Shown in pieces: positions 1 to 7,613 of a stretch of DNA of 16,026 nucleotides. The translations under genes were made by a program, and so were the position numbers. The DNA is from Acidocella sp. (GTDB lineage Bacteria > Pseudomonadota > Alphaproteobacteria > Acetobacterales > Acetobacteraceae). Positions within the stretch are counted from its first letter, which is position 1. Each line of letters opens with the position of its first letter. The stretch is from the NCBI GenBank assembly GCA_028687415.1, contig JAQUAC010000018.1:1-16026 (forward strand), given 5' to 3'. The notes beneath the pieces were generated by a model. The model was not told where the DNA came from. It made no database searches and saw nothing but the letters and a program-made list of their open reading frames with translations.

Positions 1-1148
1 GGAGCCAGCCCCTCGGCCAAGTTCGGAACCCATGGATTGCTGATGATGCGGGGGTCACGGTCCTGCACGGGAGGGACGTGGCCGGTGGCAAGCACGATGC
101 TGTGGGCAGAATGAATGGCGCCCGAGGCAGTGACGAGATCATAGCCATCACGGTCGGGCACGCAGTCCACGATGTCATCCGACAGAAGGCGGATGCGGCC
201 ACAATTATCGGGGCGGGCGAGTTCATCCTTCAGCACGGATTTGATGTAGACACCGTAGAGGTGGCGGGAGGCGAAGACGCCGGAGGCGGTCTTATGGACG
301 TGGCCGGCCACCGCATCGCCCTGCTCCTCAATCCAGCGCTCAAAATGTGTAGGGTCGCTGGCAAACCCGCTCATGTTCGCGGCGCGCACGTTGAGCAGGT
401 GGCCGGGATTGTCGGTGCTGTAGGCGACACCGGTGGCAAAGCAGCCGCTGCGTTCGCACAGCAGAATGGATTGGCCGGCGGGGAGTTTGTGGGCAAGCTG
501 GATGCCCGCCATGGTGCCTGAATAGCCGCTGCCAATGACGGCAACCGAGGCTTGGCCTACGCTGGCCTGGCGTGCGGGTATGTGCAACGCGCGGGCGATG
601 GGATAAAAATTGCGGTTCACCGCGCCGAAGCGGCCGCCATAGACGTGAATGGAAATCGCCCGCTCGGCCCCATGCGCGCCCAGGCGATGGATGTCTCCTG
701 TATCGGGATGCATGAACACGGTTTCGCCCCCGGCGATCAGGCATAAGGGGGTAGCGGCTAGGCGTTCGGGCGACGTATCGGTGAAGGTTTCATTCGCCAG
801 CGTGCCGGCCAGACACCCGATCACGCCCCAGCAGCGGTGATCGTGAATGGGAGAATGCTGGCCTGGCCCCCAGACGAAGCAGCCAATGCTGAATGAGCCA
901 TCCTCAGCCTCGAACAGTACCTGGCGGCGGTAGCCGGTGGGGCAGGCTTCGGCGAGATCCTCGGGTAGCCAGCCTGGGGGCTCCAGCGCTTCCTCCAGCG
1001 CCTGGGCGATCAACGCGCAGCGCTGCGGCGTATCGGCGTGTTCGCCGAGAATGTCGGATATTTTATCGGCGAGTGTGAGCAATATGGATTCGGCGAGTGA
1101 ACCATTCGGGATGGCCCGACACGAAGAGGGAACGGCAACGACGTGCAT
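1..1148 (-). CDS. Thiol dioxygenase (cupin) fused to FAD/NAD(P)-binding oxidoreductase domain, 3' end cut by window edge
   Basis: The frame is open for 382 codons from ATG at 1148 to the left edge, so the C-terminus is missing. An AGGAG ribosome site lies at 1157-1161, 8 nt before the ATG. Residues about 1-185 match the cysteine dioxygenase/3-mercaptopropionate dioxygenase cupin fold. The two-His part of the iron site is PIHDHRCWG (H102, H104), the third ligand is H154 in GDIHRL, and the S-x-H-x-Y triad is S166, H168, Y170. The HDHxxWGxxG form suits bacterial enzymes acting on 3-mercaptopropionate or cysteine. From residue 202, VAVIGSGYSG gives a GxGxxG dinucleotide site, followed by ATGVAYSTDNPGHLLNV, typical of the COG4529/PF13454 FAD/NAD(P)-binding family. 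The first half should oxidise a thiol to a sulfinate; the substrate and the role of the second half are unknown. Fusion in one frame is directly visible, with frame anchors at 713 and 545 both in phase. A LysR gene lies upstream on the same strand, 369 bp away. Confidence 0.85.
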   Translation of the reverse strand, partial: MHVVAVPSSCRAIPNGSLAESILLTLADKISDILGEHADTPQRCALIAQALEEALEPPGWLPEDLAEACPTGYRRQVLFEAEDGSFSIGCFVWGPGQHSPIHDHRCWGVIGCLAGTLANETFTDTSPERLAATPLCLIAGGETVFMHPDTGDIHRLGAHGAERAISIHVYGGRFGAVNRNFYPIARALHIPARQASVGQASVAVIGSGYSGTMAGIQLAHKLPAGQSILLCERSGCFATGVAYSTDNPGHLLNVRAANMSGFASDPTHFERWIEEQGDAVAGHVHKTASGVFASRHLYGVYIKSVLKDELARPDNCGRIRLLSDDIVDCVPDRDGYDLVTASGAIHSAHSIVLATGHVPPVQDRDPRIISNPWVPNLAEGLA

Positions 1149-1250
1149 TGACAAATCTCCTGACAGGACAGCCGGAGCTCAGTGCAGGATGAGGTCTGGA
1201 CTAAAGCAATCAACTCAATCCGACACATCGACTCTGCGGCATGGGCTGGA

Positions 1251-1279
1251 AGGTATTTAGAAAATACCTACTGCGTCAA
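1251..1279 (-). promoter_or_regulatory. Perfect palindrome plus possible -35 box upstream of the dioxygenase fusion gene
   Basis: AGGTATTT (1251-1258) and AAATACCT (1262-1269) form a perfect 8-bp inverted repeat around a 3-nt centre. On the minus strand TTGACG (1274-1279) could be a -35 box lying 4 nt upstream of the palindrome, which would then cover the spacer and -10 region. No good -10 hexamer at 16-18 nt is evident, so the promoter itself is uncertain. The repeat lies about 100 nt before the start codon at 1148. Its geometry suits a dimeric repressor; which one is unknown. Confidence 0.45.
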
Positions 1280-1396
1280 TGGAGATTGTGGGAATACTTT
1301 CTTTTTTTCTGAAAAACCAAAGAAGATGCTTTTGTTCTTGAGCCGGGCGATGTGATGGTTGTTCCGAGGCTTTGATAAATTTCCCAACAAATTCAG

Positions 1397-1420
1397 CCGC
1401 CTAACTTTCGGGCGGTTTTG
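1397..1420 (+). terminator. Orphan intrinsic-terminator-like hairpin on the plus strand
   Basis: CCGCC (1397-1401) pairs with GGCGG (1411-1415), extendable by G-U pairs on both sides, with a loop of about 7-9 nt and then TTTTG. The T run follows only on the plus strand, yet no plus-strand gene lies upstream in the window. It could end a small RNA from 1150-1400, act weakly in both directions after lysR, or be a relic. Confidence 0.4.
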
Positions 1421-1517
1421 CTATCTGGAACTTCCTCCAGGATTTTTAATTTAAATTTAAAAACGATATGTTTTGCTGAATCCAAACAATCGAATGGGAG
1501 TAATCCCGGAACGCCGC
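1421..1517. other. AT-rich stretch of the lysR/dioxygenase intergenic region
   Basis: No credible gene was found in 1149-1517. This part contains an uninterrupted run of 22 A/T bases at 1442-1463, with the perfect palindrome AATTTAAATT at 1448-1457, in an otherwise very GC-rich sequence. A short inverted repeat (CTGGA/TCCAG) sits at 1425-1440. The A/T run could be an upstream promoter element, a nucleoid-protein site or a relic of transfer. Confidence 0.4.
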
Positions 1518-2390
1518 CTACCGCACCTCGGCTAGCTCGCGGCGCAGCGTCTCCACGAACACACAGCCGCCCTCGGCCAGCGCCCTTCCCTTGGCCGAGA
1601 ACACCAGCCCCACCTCGCGCTGCAAGTCGAAATCAATCAGCTCGATCTGGCAGATCCCCGGCCCGGTGAAGCTCTGCGGCACCACCGTCACCCCCAGCCC
1701 GGCGCGTACCAGGGCCATGGCCTTGTCGTCATTGGTGGTTTTCAGCCCGAAGCTGGGGCGCACGCCGCGCTGGGTGAAATACTGGCTGGTGGCGGCCAGA
1801 ACCTCACAATGGCGGCGAATGATCATCGCGTCCTTGGCCAGTTCCTCGCCCTTCACCGCCCTCTCCTGCGCCAGACGGTGCTGGGCGGAAACCACCAGCA
1901 CGTAACGCTCACGGTACAGCCGCTCCTGCGCTGGCGCGGGCGTGCCGGGCCGCAGCAGGGTCAGGGCCAGCTCTATGCGCTCGTCATCCAGCCATGTTTT
2001 CAGCTCTCGCTCACTGCCGTCCAGCAGCTCCAGCTCCTCGGCTTGGGGTTGGGCGCGATGGCGGGCCACCACCGCCTCCAGCCGCGCGGTGGCGAAGGTG
2101 GAGACCACCCCCACACGCAGCGTCCGCCGCGGCTCGGCCTGGGAGATGTCGCGCAGCGCCACCTCGTAATCGCTGGCGATACGCTGGGCATGCACCAGAA
2201 ACCGGCTCCCCGCCTGGGTCAGCGAGACCCGCCGCCGGTCGCGGTCGAACAGCCTGTGCCCCAGCTGCGCCTCCAGTTTGGCTATGCCTGCGGAGAGCGT
2301 GGGCTGGGTGACGTTCATCCGCCCCGCCGCGCGGGAGAAATTGCCCAGCTCCGCAACGGCCAGGAAGTAACGCAGCAAATACCAGTCCAT
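1518..2390 (-). CDS. LysR-family transcriptional regulator, likely controls the divergent liu operon
   Basis: This is a 290-residue LysR-type regulator, close to the usual family length of about 300. Residues 1-60 (MDWYLLRYFLAVAELGNFSR onward) hold the winged helix-turn-helix, with NFSRAAGRMNVTQPTLSAGI as the recognition region. A linker helix follows, and from about residue 88 (TLRVGVVSTFA) the periplasmic-binding-protein-like effector domain. An in-frame ATG four codons upstream at 2402 is possible. I chose 2390 because family members begin this way and because the upstream ATG would put the LysR-type box inside the gene. No clear Shine-Dalgarno site precedes either ATG. It is divergent from the leucine/isovalerate operon with the box between them, which suggests autoregulation and control of that operon in response to a pathway CoA ester or acid. 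This is unusual, because known liu operons are mostly controlled by MerR (LiuR) or TetR (LiuQ) types. The effector is unknown. Confidence 0.9.
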   Translation of the reverse strand: MDWYLLRYFLAVAELGNFSRAAGRMNVTQPTLSAGIAKLEAQLGHRLFDRDRRRVSLTQAGSRFLVHAQRIASDYEVALRDISQAEPRRTLRVGVVSTFATARLEAVVARHRAQPQAEELELLDGSERELKTWLDDERIELALTLLRPGTPAPAQERLYRERYVLVVSAQHRLAQERAVKGEELAKDAMIIRRHCEVLAATSQYFTQRGVRPSFGLKTTNDDKAMALVRAGLGVTVVPQSFTGPGICQIELIDFDLQREVGLVFSAKGRALAEGGCVFVETLRRELAEVR

Positions 2391-2407
2391 GATAGATACC
2401 ATCTATC
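2391..2407. promoter_or_regulatory. LysR-type binding box (T-N11-A) in the divergent lysR-liuA gap
   Basis: GATAGAT (2391-2397) and ATCTATC (2401-2407) form a perfect 7-bp inverted repeat around ACC. Inside it is ATAG-N7-CTAT, the classic LysR-type recognition box with T-N11-A (T2393, A2405). It abuts the lysR ATG at 2390, so bound regulator would block its own gene. It lies about 90 nt before the liuA start, consistent with an activator's recognition site near -65 if transcription starts around 2460-2470. No clear -35/-10 pair for liuA was identified in 2408-2480. Confidence 0.7.
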
Positions 2408-2496
2408 AAAGCGGGCAAAGACTTTCAATTTCATCTGTCAGCGGGGAGCTGGTAAACCTGCCTTCAACAAAAGCTACAAAATTGGAGGAAGTGCGG

Positions 2497-3657
2497 ATGA
2501 CGTCCAGCACACAGATGGATTTTGGCCTGAGCGAAACCGCCGAAGCGATCCGTGATACCACGGCGCGCTTCGCGGCGGACCGCATCGCCCCGCTTGCGGC
2601 GAAGATCGACGCGGAGAACCATTTCGACCGTTCGCTCTGGGGGGAGATGGGCGATCTCGGCCTGCACGGCATTACCGTGGACGAAGAATCCGGCGGGCTG
2701 GGCCTGGGGTATTTGGAGCATGTGCTGGCGGTGGAGGAAATCTCCCGCGCCTCCGCCTCGGTGGGGCTCTCCTATGGCGCACACTCCAACCTCTGCATCA
2801 ACCAGATCCGCCGCTGGGCCAGCCCGGAGCAGAAGCGCCGCTATCTGCCCAAGCTTATCTCGGGCGAGCATGTCGGCTCGTTGGCCATGTCCGAGGCCGA
2901 GGCCGGGTCGGACGTGGTATCGATGAAGCTGCGCGCGGAAAAACGCGGCGACCGCTATATCCTCAACGGCAACAAGTTTTGGATCACCAACGCGCCCATC
3001 GCCGACACTCTGGTGGTCTACGCCAAGACCGAGGCGCAGGCTGGGCCGAAGGGTATCTCGGTGTTCCTCATCGAGCGTGGCTTCAAGGGCTTCAGCACCG
3101 GCGGCAAGCTGGACAAAATGGGCATGCGCGGCTCGGATACCGGGGAGCTGATCTTCGAGGATTGTGAGGTGCCCGAGGAGAACCTGATGGGCCCGCTGAA
3201 TGGCGGCGTGAAGGTGCTGATGTCGGGGCTGGATTATGAGCGCGCCGTGCTCTCCGGCGGGCCGCTCGGCATTATGCAGGCGGCACTGGACGCGGTGCTG
3301 CCTTATGTGCGCGAGCGCAAGCAGTTTGGCCGCGCCATCGGCGGGTTCCAGCTCATGCAGGGCAAGATCGCGGACATGTACGTCGCCCTGAATTCCGCCC
3401 GCTCCTATGTGTATGCCGTTGCCCGCGCCTGCGATGCCGGCAAGACCACGCGCTATGACGCCGCCGGGGCCATTTTGCTGGCCAGCGAGAACGCGGTGCG
3501 CGTGTCTCTGGAGGCCATCCAGGCGCTGGGCGGGGCGGGGTATTTGAAGGAGACGGGCGTCGAGCGGCTGGTGCGTGACGCCAAACTCTATGACATTGGT
3601 GCCGGGACGAATGAGATCCGCCGCTTCCTCATCGGCCGGGAGCTGATCGGCGCATGA
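2497..3657 (+). CDS. liuA: Isovaleryl-CoA dehydrogenase
   Basis: The 386-residue FAD acyl-CoA dehydrogenase has the normal family length. It oxidises isovaleryl-CoA to 3-methylcrotonyl-CoA in leucine breakdown, passing electrons to ETF. The start is ATG 2497, preceded by GGAGGAA at 2484-2490 with 6 nt spacing; the in-frame upstream ATG at 2389 would add 36 residues unlike the family. The catalytic base identifies the subfamily: in isovaleryl-CoA dehydrogenase it lies in helix G, and here E248 in GLDYERAVLSGGPLG occupies that place, while the position used by other acyl-CoA dehydrogenases is glycine in YDIGAGTNEIRR. AMSEAEAGSD and KFWITNAP are the FAD-binding and active-site segments. The stop overlaps the liuB start by 4 nt (ATGA), indicating translational coupling. 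The downstream methylcrotonyl-CoA carboxylase genes confirm the substrate assignment. Confidence 0.93.
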   Translation: MTSSTQMDFGLSETAEAIRDTTARFAADRIAPLAAKIDAENHFDRSLWGEMGDLGLHGITVDEESGGLGLGYLEHVLAVEEISRASASVGLSYGAHSNLCINQIRRWASPEQKRRYLPKLISGEHVGSLAMSEAEAGSDVVSMKLRAEKRGDRYILNGNKFWITNAPIADTLVVYAKTEAQAGPKGISVFLIERGFKGFSTGGKLDKMGMRGSDTGELIFEDCEVPEENLMGPLNGGVKVLMSGLDYERAVLSGGPLGIMQAALDAVLPYVRERKQFGRAIGGFQLMQGKIADMYVALNSARSYVYAVARACDAGKTTRYDAAGAILLASENAVRVSLEAIQALGGAGYLKETGVERLVRDAKLYDIGAGTNEIRRFLIGRELIGA

Positions 3658-5279
3658 CGCACCTGACCAGCGCCATCGACACCGCCTCCGACACCTTCCA
3701 GCGCAACGCCAGCATCAACCGCAACCTCGCCGCCGCGCTGCGCGAGACCGCCGCCGCCACGGCGCTGGGCGGGCCGGAGCCAGTGCGCCAGCGGCACATC
3801 TCGCGCGGCAAGCTGCTGCCGCGCGAGCGCGTGGAACGCTTGCTCGACCCCGGCACGCCGTTTCTGGAAATCGGCCAGCTCGCCGCCAACGGCATGTATG
3901 GCAATGAGGCTCCCGGCGCCGGGCTTATCTGCGGCATTGGGCAGGTGAGCGGGCGGGAGGTGATGATCGTCGCCAACGACGCCACGGTGAAGGGCGGCGT
4001 GTACTTTCCCCTCACGGTGAAGAAGCATCTGCGCGCGCAGGAAATCGCGCTGGAGAACCGGCTGCCTTGCATCTATCTGGTGGATAGCGGCGGCGCCAAC
4101 CTGCCGCATCAGGCCGAGGTGTTTCCGGACAAGGAGCATTTCGGGCGCATTTTCTACAATCAGGCGAATATGAGCGCGCAGGGCATCGCGCAGATCGCCT
4201 GCGTCATGGGCCTCTCCACCGCTGGCGGCGCCTATGTGCCGGCGATGAGCGATGAGACCGTGATCGTGCGCGGCGGCGGGGCGGAGAGCCAGGGGGCCAT
4301 CTTCCTGGCCGGGCCGCCGCTGGTGAAGGCCGCCACGGGCGAAATCATCAGCGCCACCGAGCTGGGCGGGGCGGATACGCATGGGCGCAAATCCGGCGTG
4401 GTGGACCATGTCGCCGCCAATGACGAGCATGCGCTGTCCATCGTGCGCGAGATCGTCGCCCGGCTGAACACGCGCAAGCAGGTGGATATTGACGTTGCCG
4501 CGCCGAAGCCGCCCCGCTTTGCACCGGAGGAGCTGTACGGCGTCATCCCCGCCGATGTGCGCGCTCCTTATGACGTGCGGGAGGTCATCGCCCGCATTGT
4601 GGACGATTCCGCCCTGCATGAATTCAAGCCGCTTTACGGCGCCAGCATCGTCACCGGCTTCGCGCGCATCTGGGGGTATCCGGTGGCCATCCTCGCCAAT
4701 AACGGCGTGCTGTTCTCGGAAAGCGCGCAGAAGGCGGCGCATTTCATCGAGCTGGCCTGCCAGCGCCGCACGCCCTTGGTGTTCCTGCAGAACATCTCCG
4801 GCTTCATGGTCGGCGGCAAGTATGAGGCCGGGGGCATCGCCAAGGATGGCGCCAAGATGGTGACCGCCGTGGCCACCGCCAACGTGCCGAAATTCACCGT
4901 ACTGATTGGCGGCAGCTTCGGCGCTGGCAATTACGGCATGTGCGGGAGGGCTTATGGCCCGCGCTTCCTGTTCACCTGGCCGAACTCCCGCATCTCGGTG
5001 ATGGGCGGGGAGCAGGCGGCAAGCGTGCTGGCCACGGTGAAGCGTGACGGCATGGAGGCCAGGGGCGACTCTTGGAGCGCGGAAGAAGAAGCCGCGTTCA
5101 AATCCCCCATCCGCGCGCGGTACGAGGAAGAGGGCAGCCCCTATTTCGCCACCGCCAGGCTGTGGGATGACGGCGTGATCGACCCCGCCCAGACCCGCGA
5201 TGTGCTCGGCCTGGCCATCTCCGCTTCGCTCAACGCGCCCATTGCCAATGCCCCGCGCTTTGGCGTGTTCCGGATGTAA
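3654..5279 (+). CDS. liuB: 3-Methylcrotonyl-CoA carboxylase, carboxyltransferase (beta) subunit
   Basis: The 541-residue protein matches the usual length of about 535. It transfers the carboxyl group from carboxybiotin on the alpha subunit to 3-methylcrotonyl-CoA, giving 3-methylglutaconyl-CoA. Two crotonase-like carboxyltransferase halves are visible. The N half carries VDSGGANLP (from V143) and the MCC-type stretch HFGRIFYNQANMSAQGI. The C half carries GGSFGAGNYGMCGRAYGPRF (from G419) and WPNSRISVMGGEQAA. The stretch QANMSAQGI and the absence of propionyl-CoA carboxylase hallmarks support MCC over PCC, as does the position directly after isovaleryl-CoA dehydrogenase. The start overlaps liuA by 4 nt, and its TAA shares one base with the liuD ATG (TAATG), so these subunits are probably co-translated. 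Confidence 0.94.
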   Translation: MTHLTSAIDTASDTFQRNASINRNLAAALRETAAATALGGPEPVRQRHISRGKLLPRERVERLLDPGTPFLEIGQLAANGMYGNEAPGAGLICGIGQVSGREVMIVANDATVKGGVYFPLTVKKHLRAQEIALENRLPCIYLVDSGGANLPHQAEVFPDKEHFGRIFYNQANMSAQGIAQIACVMGLSTAGGAYVPAMSDETVIVRGGGAESQGAIFLAGPPLVKAATGEIISATELGGADTHGRKSGVVDHVAANDEHALSIVREIVARLNTRKQVDIDVAAPKPPRFAPEELYGVIPADVRAPYDVREVIARIVDDSALHEFKPLYGASIVTGFARIWGYPVAILANNGVLFSESAQKAAHFIELACQRRTPLVFLQNISGFMVGGKYEAGGIAKDGAKMVTAVATANVPKFTVLIGGSFGAGNYGMCGRAYGPRFLFTWPNSRISVMGGEQAASVLATVKRDGMEARGDSWSAEEEAAFKSPIRARYEEEGSPYFATARLWDDGVIDPAQTRDVLGLAISASLNAPIANAPRFGVFRM

Positions 5280-7156
5280 TGCCCATGATCTCTTCCCTGC
5301 TCATCGCCAATCGCGGCGAGATCGCCCGCCGCATCATCCGCACCGCCAGCCGCCTCGGTATCCGCACCGTCGCGGTGTATTCCGAGGCCGACGCCGCCGC
5401 CCCGTTCGTGGCCGAGGCGGATGAGGCCATCGCCATTGGCCCAGCCCCGGCGCGGGAGAGCTATTTGGGCCCCGAGAAAATCCTGGCCGCCGCGCGGGCC
5501 AGCGGGGCGCAGGCCATTCACCCGGGCTATGGTTTTCTCTCCGAGAACGCGGATTTCGCCCAGGCGGTGCGTGATGCCGGGCTGATCTGGGTGGGGCCGA
5601 AGCCTGCCTCCATCCGCGCCATGGGGCTGAAGGACGCCGCCAAGGCGCTGATGATCGAAGCCGGAGTGCCAACCACGCCGGGTTATCTGGGGGAGGACCA
5701 GTCCGAAACCCGCCTGGCCGCCGAGGCCGCGCGCATTGGCTACCCCCTGCTCATCAAGGCCGTGGCCGGGGGCGGGGGCAAGGGCATGCGCCGGGTGGAG
5801 CGCCCTGAGGATTTCATCTCCGCCCTGGCCTCCTGCCGCCGCGAGGCCGCCGCCTCCTTCGGCGACGACCGCGTGCTGCTGGAAATCTACGTCACCCGCC
5901 CGCGCCATATCGAGGTGCAGGTGTTCGGCGATTCCCACGGCAATGTGGTGCATCTGTTCGAGCGCGACTGCTCGCTCCAGCGTCGCCACCAGAAGGTGAT
6001 CGAGGAAGCCCCTGCCCCCGGCATGAGCGACGATGTGCGCGCCGCCATCTGCGCCGCCGCGGTGAAAGCCGCGCGGGCGGTGGCGTATGAGGGGGCGGGG
6101 ACGATCGAGTTCATCGCCGATGCCAGCCAGGGGCTGCGGGCCGACCGGATCTGGTTCATGGAGATGAACACCCGGCTACAGGTGGAGCACCCGGTCACCG
6201 AGGCCGTTACCGGGCAGGATCTGGTGGAGTGGCAATTGCGCGTCGCCGCCGGGGAGGTTCTGCCACTGCGCCAGGAGCAACTCACCCTCTCCGGCCACGC
6301 CATCGAGGCGCGGCTCTACGCCGAGAACCCGGATACCGGCTTCCTGCCCTCCACCGGGCCTCTCACGCATTTCGTGCTGCCCAGCCAAGGGGTGCGGGTG
6401 GACAGCGCCGTGGAACAGGGCGGGGAGGTCACGGCTTTTTATGACCCGATGATCGCCAAGCTCATCGCCTACGCCCCCAGCCGGGGGGCTGCCGCCGCGC
6501 GGCTGGCCGAGGCTTGCTCTGGCGTGCGGATATGGCCGGTGAAGACCAACGCCGCGTTTCTGGCGCGCACGCTGCGACATGAGGGCTTCCGGAGTGCCGC
6601 GCTGGATACGGGGTTTATCGAGACCCACCTGACCGCGCTGCTGGGCGATGCCGAGCCCGGCGAGAAGGTGCTGCACGCCGCCGCCCAGGCCCGGCTGGCG
6701 GTGCACCACACCCCGCCCGGCCTGCTCGGATTCCGCCTGAACGCCCCTCCGCGCATCGAGCTGCGGCTGCAATCCGGCGGGCATATCCACAACATTTCCC
6801 TGCACCCGCCTTTGCCCCCGCCGCCTCTACCCACGGCCACGCATGGCGACGAGACCATTGTGTTCGAGGCGGGCCGCGCCTTTGCCTTTGGCGAGGTCAC
6901 GGCGGACGACACCGGCCACGGCGCCGCCGCCAGTGACGGCGCGGTGCTCTCGCCGATGCCCGGCCATATTCTCTCCGTCGCCGTCGCCAAGGGCGATACC
7001 GTGCGGAAAGGCACGCCGCTGCTGGTGATGGAGGCAATGAAAATGGAAATGACGCTCTCCGCCCCCTGCGACGGCATCGTCGAGGACCTCAACGCCAGCC
7101 CCGGCGCGCGGGTGGCCGAGGGTGTGCTGCTCCTGCGCCTGAAGACTGGAGACTAA
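5279..7156 (+). CDS. liuD: 3-Methylcrotonyl-CoA carboxylase, biotin carboxylase/carrier (alpha) subunit
   Basis: The 625-residue protein uses ATP and bicarbonate to carboxylate its own biotin, then hands it to the LiuB subunit. Order of parts: biotin carboxylase N-domain (SLLIANRGEIARRIIRTASR), ATP-grasp domain with GGGGKG at 164-169 and the catalytic-face signature FMEMNTRLQVEHPVTE, biotin carboxylase C-domain (HAIEARLYAENP), a less conserved linker including a Pro-rich stretch (PPLPPPPLP), and a biotinyl domain with EAMKMEM where K588 is the predicted biotinylated lysine. It is slightly shorter than many MCC alpha subunits (about 650-670), with the difference apparently in the linker. ATG 5279 overlaps the liuB stop by one base; ATG 5285 is a possible alternative. 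The MaoC-like gene begins 4 nt after its stop. Confidence 0.94.
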   Translation: MPMISSLLIANRGEIARRIIRTASRLGIRTVAVYSEADAAAPFVAEADEAIAIGPAPARESYLGPEKILAAARASGAQAIHPGYGFLSENADFAQAVRDAGLIWVGPKPASIRAMGLKDAAKALMIEAGVPTTPGYLGEDQSETRLAAEAARIGYPLLIKAVAGGGGKGMRRVERPEDFISALASCRREAAASFGDDRVLLEIYVTRPRHIEVQVFGDSHGNVVHLFERDCSLQRRHQKVIEEAPAPGMSDDVRAAICAAAVKAARAVAYEGAGTIEFIADASQGLRADRIWFMEMNTRLQVEHPVTEAVTGQDLVEWQLRVAAGEVLPLRQEQLTLSGHAIEARLYAENPDTGFLPSTGPLTHFVLPSQGVRVDSAVEQGGEVTAFYDPMIAKLIAYAPSRGAAAARLAEACSGVRIWPVKTNAAFLARTLRHEGFRSAALDTGFIETHLTALLGDAEPGEKVLHAAAQARLAVHHTPPGLLGFRLNAPPRIELRLQSGGHIHNISLHPPLPPPPLPTATHGDETIVFEAGRAFAFGEVTADDTGHGAAASDGAVLSPMPGHILSVAVAKGDTVRKGTPLLVMEAMKMEMTLSAPCDGIVEDLNASPGARVAEGVLLLRLKTGD

Positions 7157-7160
7157 CCCC

Positions 7161-7613
7161 ATGGCCGGACGGTATTTCGAGCAATTCGAGATCGGCGACA
7201 CCATGCGCCACGACCTGCACCGCACGGTGACGGAGACCGACAACCTCCTCATCACCACCCTCACCCACAACCCGCAGCCGCTGCACCTGGACGCTGAGTA
7301 CGCAGCGGGTACGGAATTCGGGCGCATCGTGGTGAACGGGCTGTTCACCTTCTCGCTCATGGTCGGGCTCTCGGTAGGGGACACCACGCTGGGCACGCTG
7401 ATCGCCAATCTGGGCTATGACGAGGTGGTGATGCCCAAGCCGGTGTTTGTGGGCGATACGCTGCGGGCCGAGACGGTGGTGGCGGATAAGCGTGAGAGCA
7501 AATCCCGCCCCAATGCGGGCATCGTTATCTTCACCCACCGCATGCTCAACCAGCGGAGCGAGCTGGTGTGCCAGTGCAAGCGCACCGCCCTGCTGCAAAG
7601 GCTACCGCAATGA
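7161..7613 (+). CDS. MaoC-like hot-dog hydratase, candidate methylglutaconyl-CoA / itaconyl-CoA hydratase
   Basis: This 150-residue single hot-dog protein of the MaoC dehydratase family has the motif THNPQPLHLD (N37, H42), corresponding to the Asp/Asn-x(4)-His hydratase dyad, followed by GRIVVNGLFTFSLMVGLSV. Asn in place of Asp with the NPQPLHLD pattern resembles the mesaconyl-CoA/itaconyl-CoA hydratase branch rather than the R-specific enoyl-CoA hydratase (PhaJ). It starts 4 nt after liuD and its TGA overlaps the next ATG by 4 nt, so it belongs firmly to the operon. Standard liu operons have a crotonase-type 3-methylglutaconyl-CoA hydratase (LiuC) for the step after the carboxylase; none is present here. 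Hydration of 3-methylglutaconyl-CoA to HMG-CoA, possibly also itaconyl-CoA to citramalyl-CoA, is inferred from position and from the similar M. tuberculosis gene Rv2499c. Confidence 0.85.
   Translation: MAGRYFEQFEIGDTMRHDLHRTVTETDNLLITTLTHNPQPLHLDAEYAAGTEFGRIVVNGLFTFSLMVGLSVGDTTLGTLIANLGYDEVVMPKPVFVGDTLRAETVVADKRESKSRPNAGIVIFTHRMLNQRSELVCQCKRTALLQRLPQ

Noticed and set aside
340..744. Minus-strand open frame of 134 codons
   Set aside because: It lies wholly inside the dioxygenase/FAD fusion gene in another frame; the protein is Arg/Pro/His-rich with no recognisable motifs, while the overlapping frame shows clear family motifs.
1148..1153. Consensus -35 TTGACA on the plus strand at the dioxygenase start codon
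   Set aside because: No -10-like hexamer lies 15-19 nt downstream, and the bases overlap the start codon of the minus-strand gene.
3588..4742. Long minus-strand open frame (384 codons) opposite liuB
   Set aside because: Composition is Gly/Ala/His/Arg-rich as expected for the antisense of a GC-rich gene, and liuB on the plus strand is fully convincing.
5760..5790. G-rich run in liuD resembling a quadruplex or simple repeat
   Set aside because: It simply encodes the conserved GGGGKG ATP-binding loop of biotin carboxylase.
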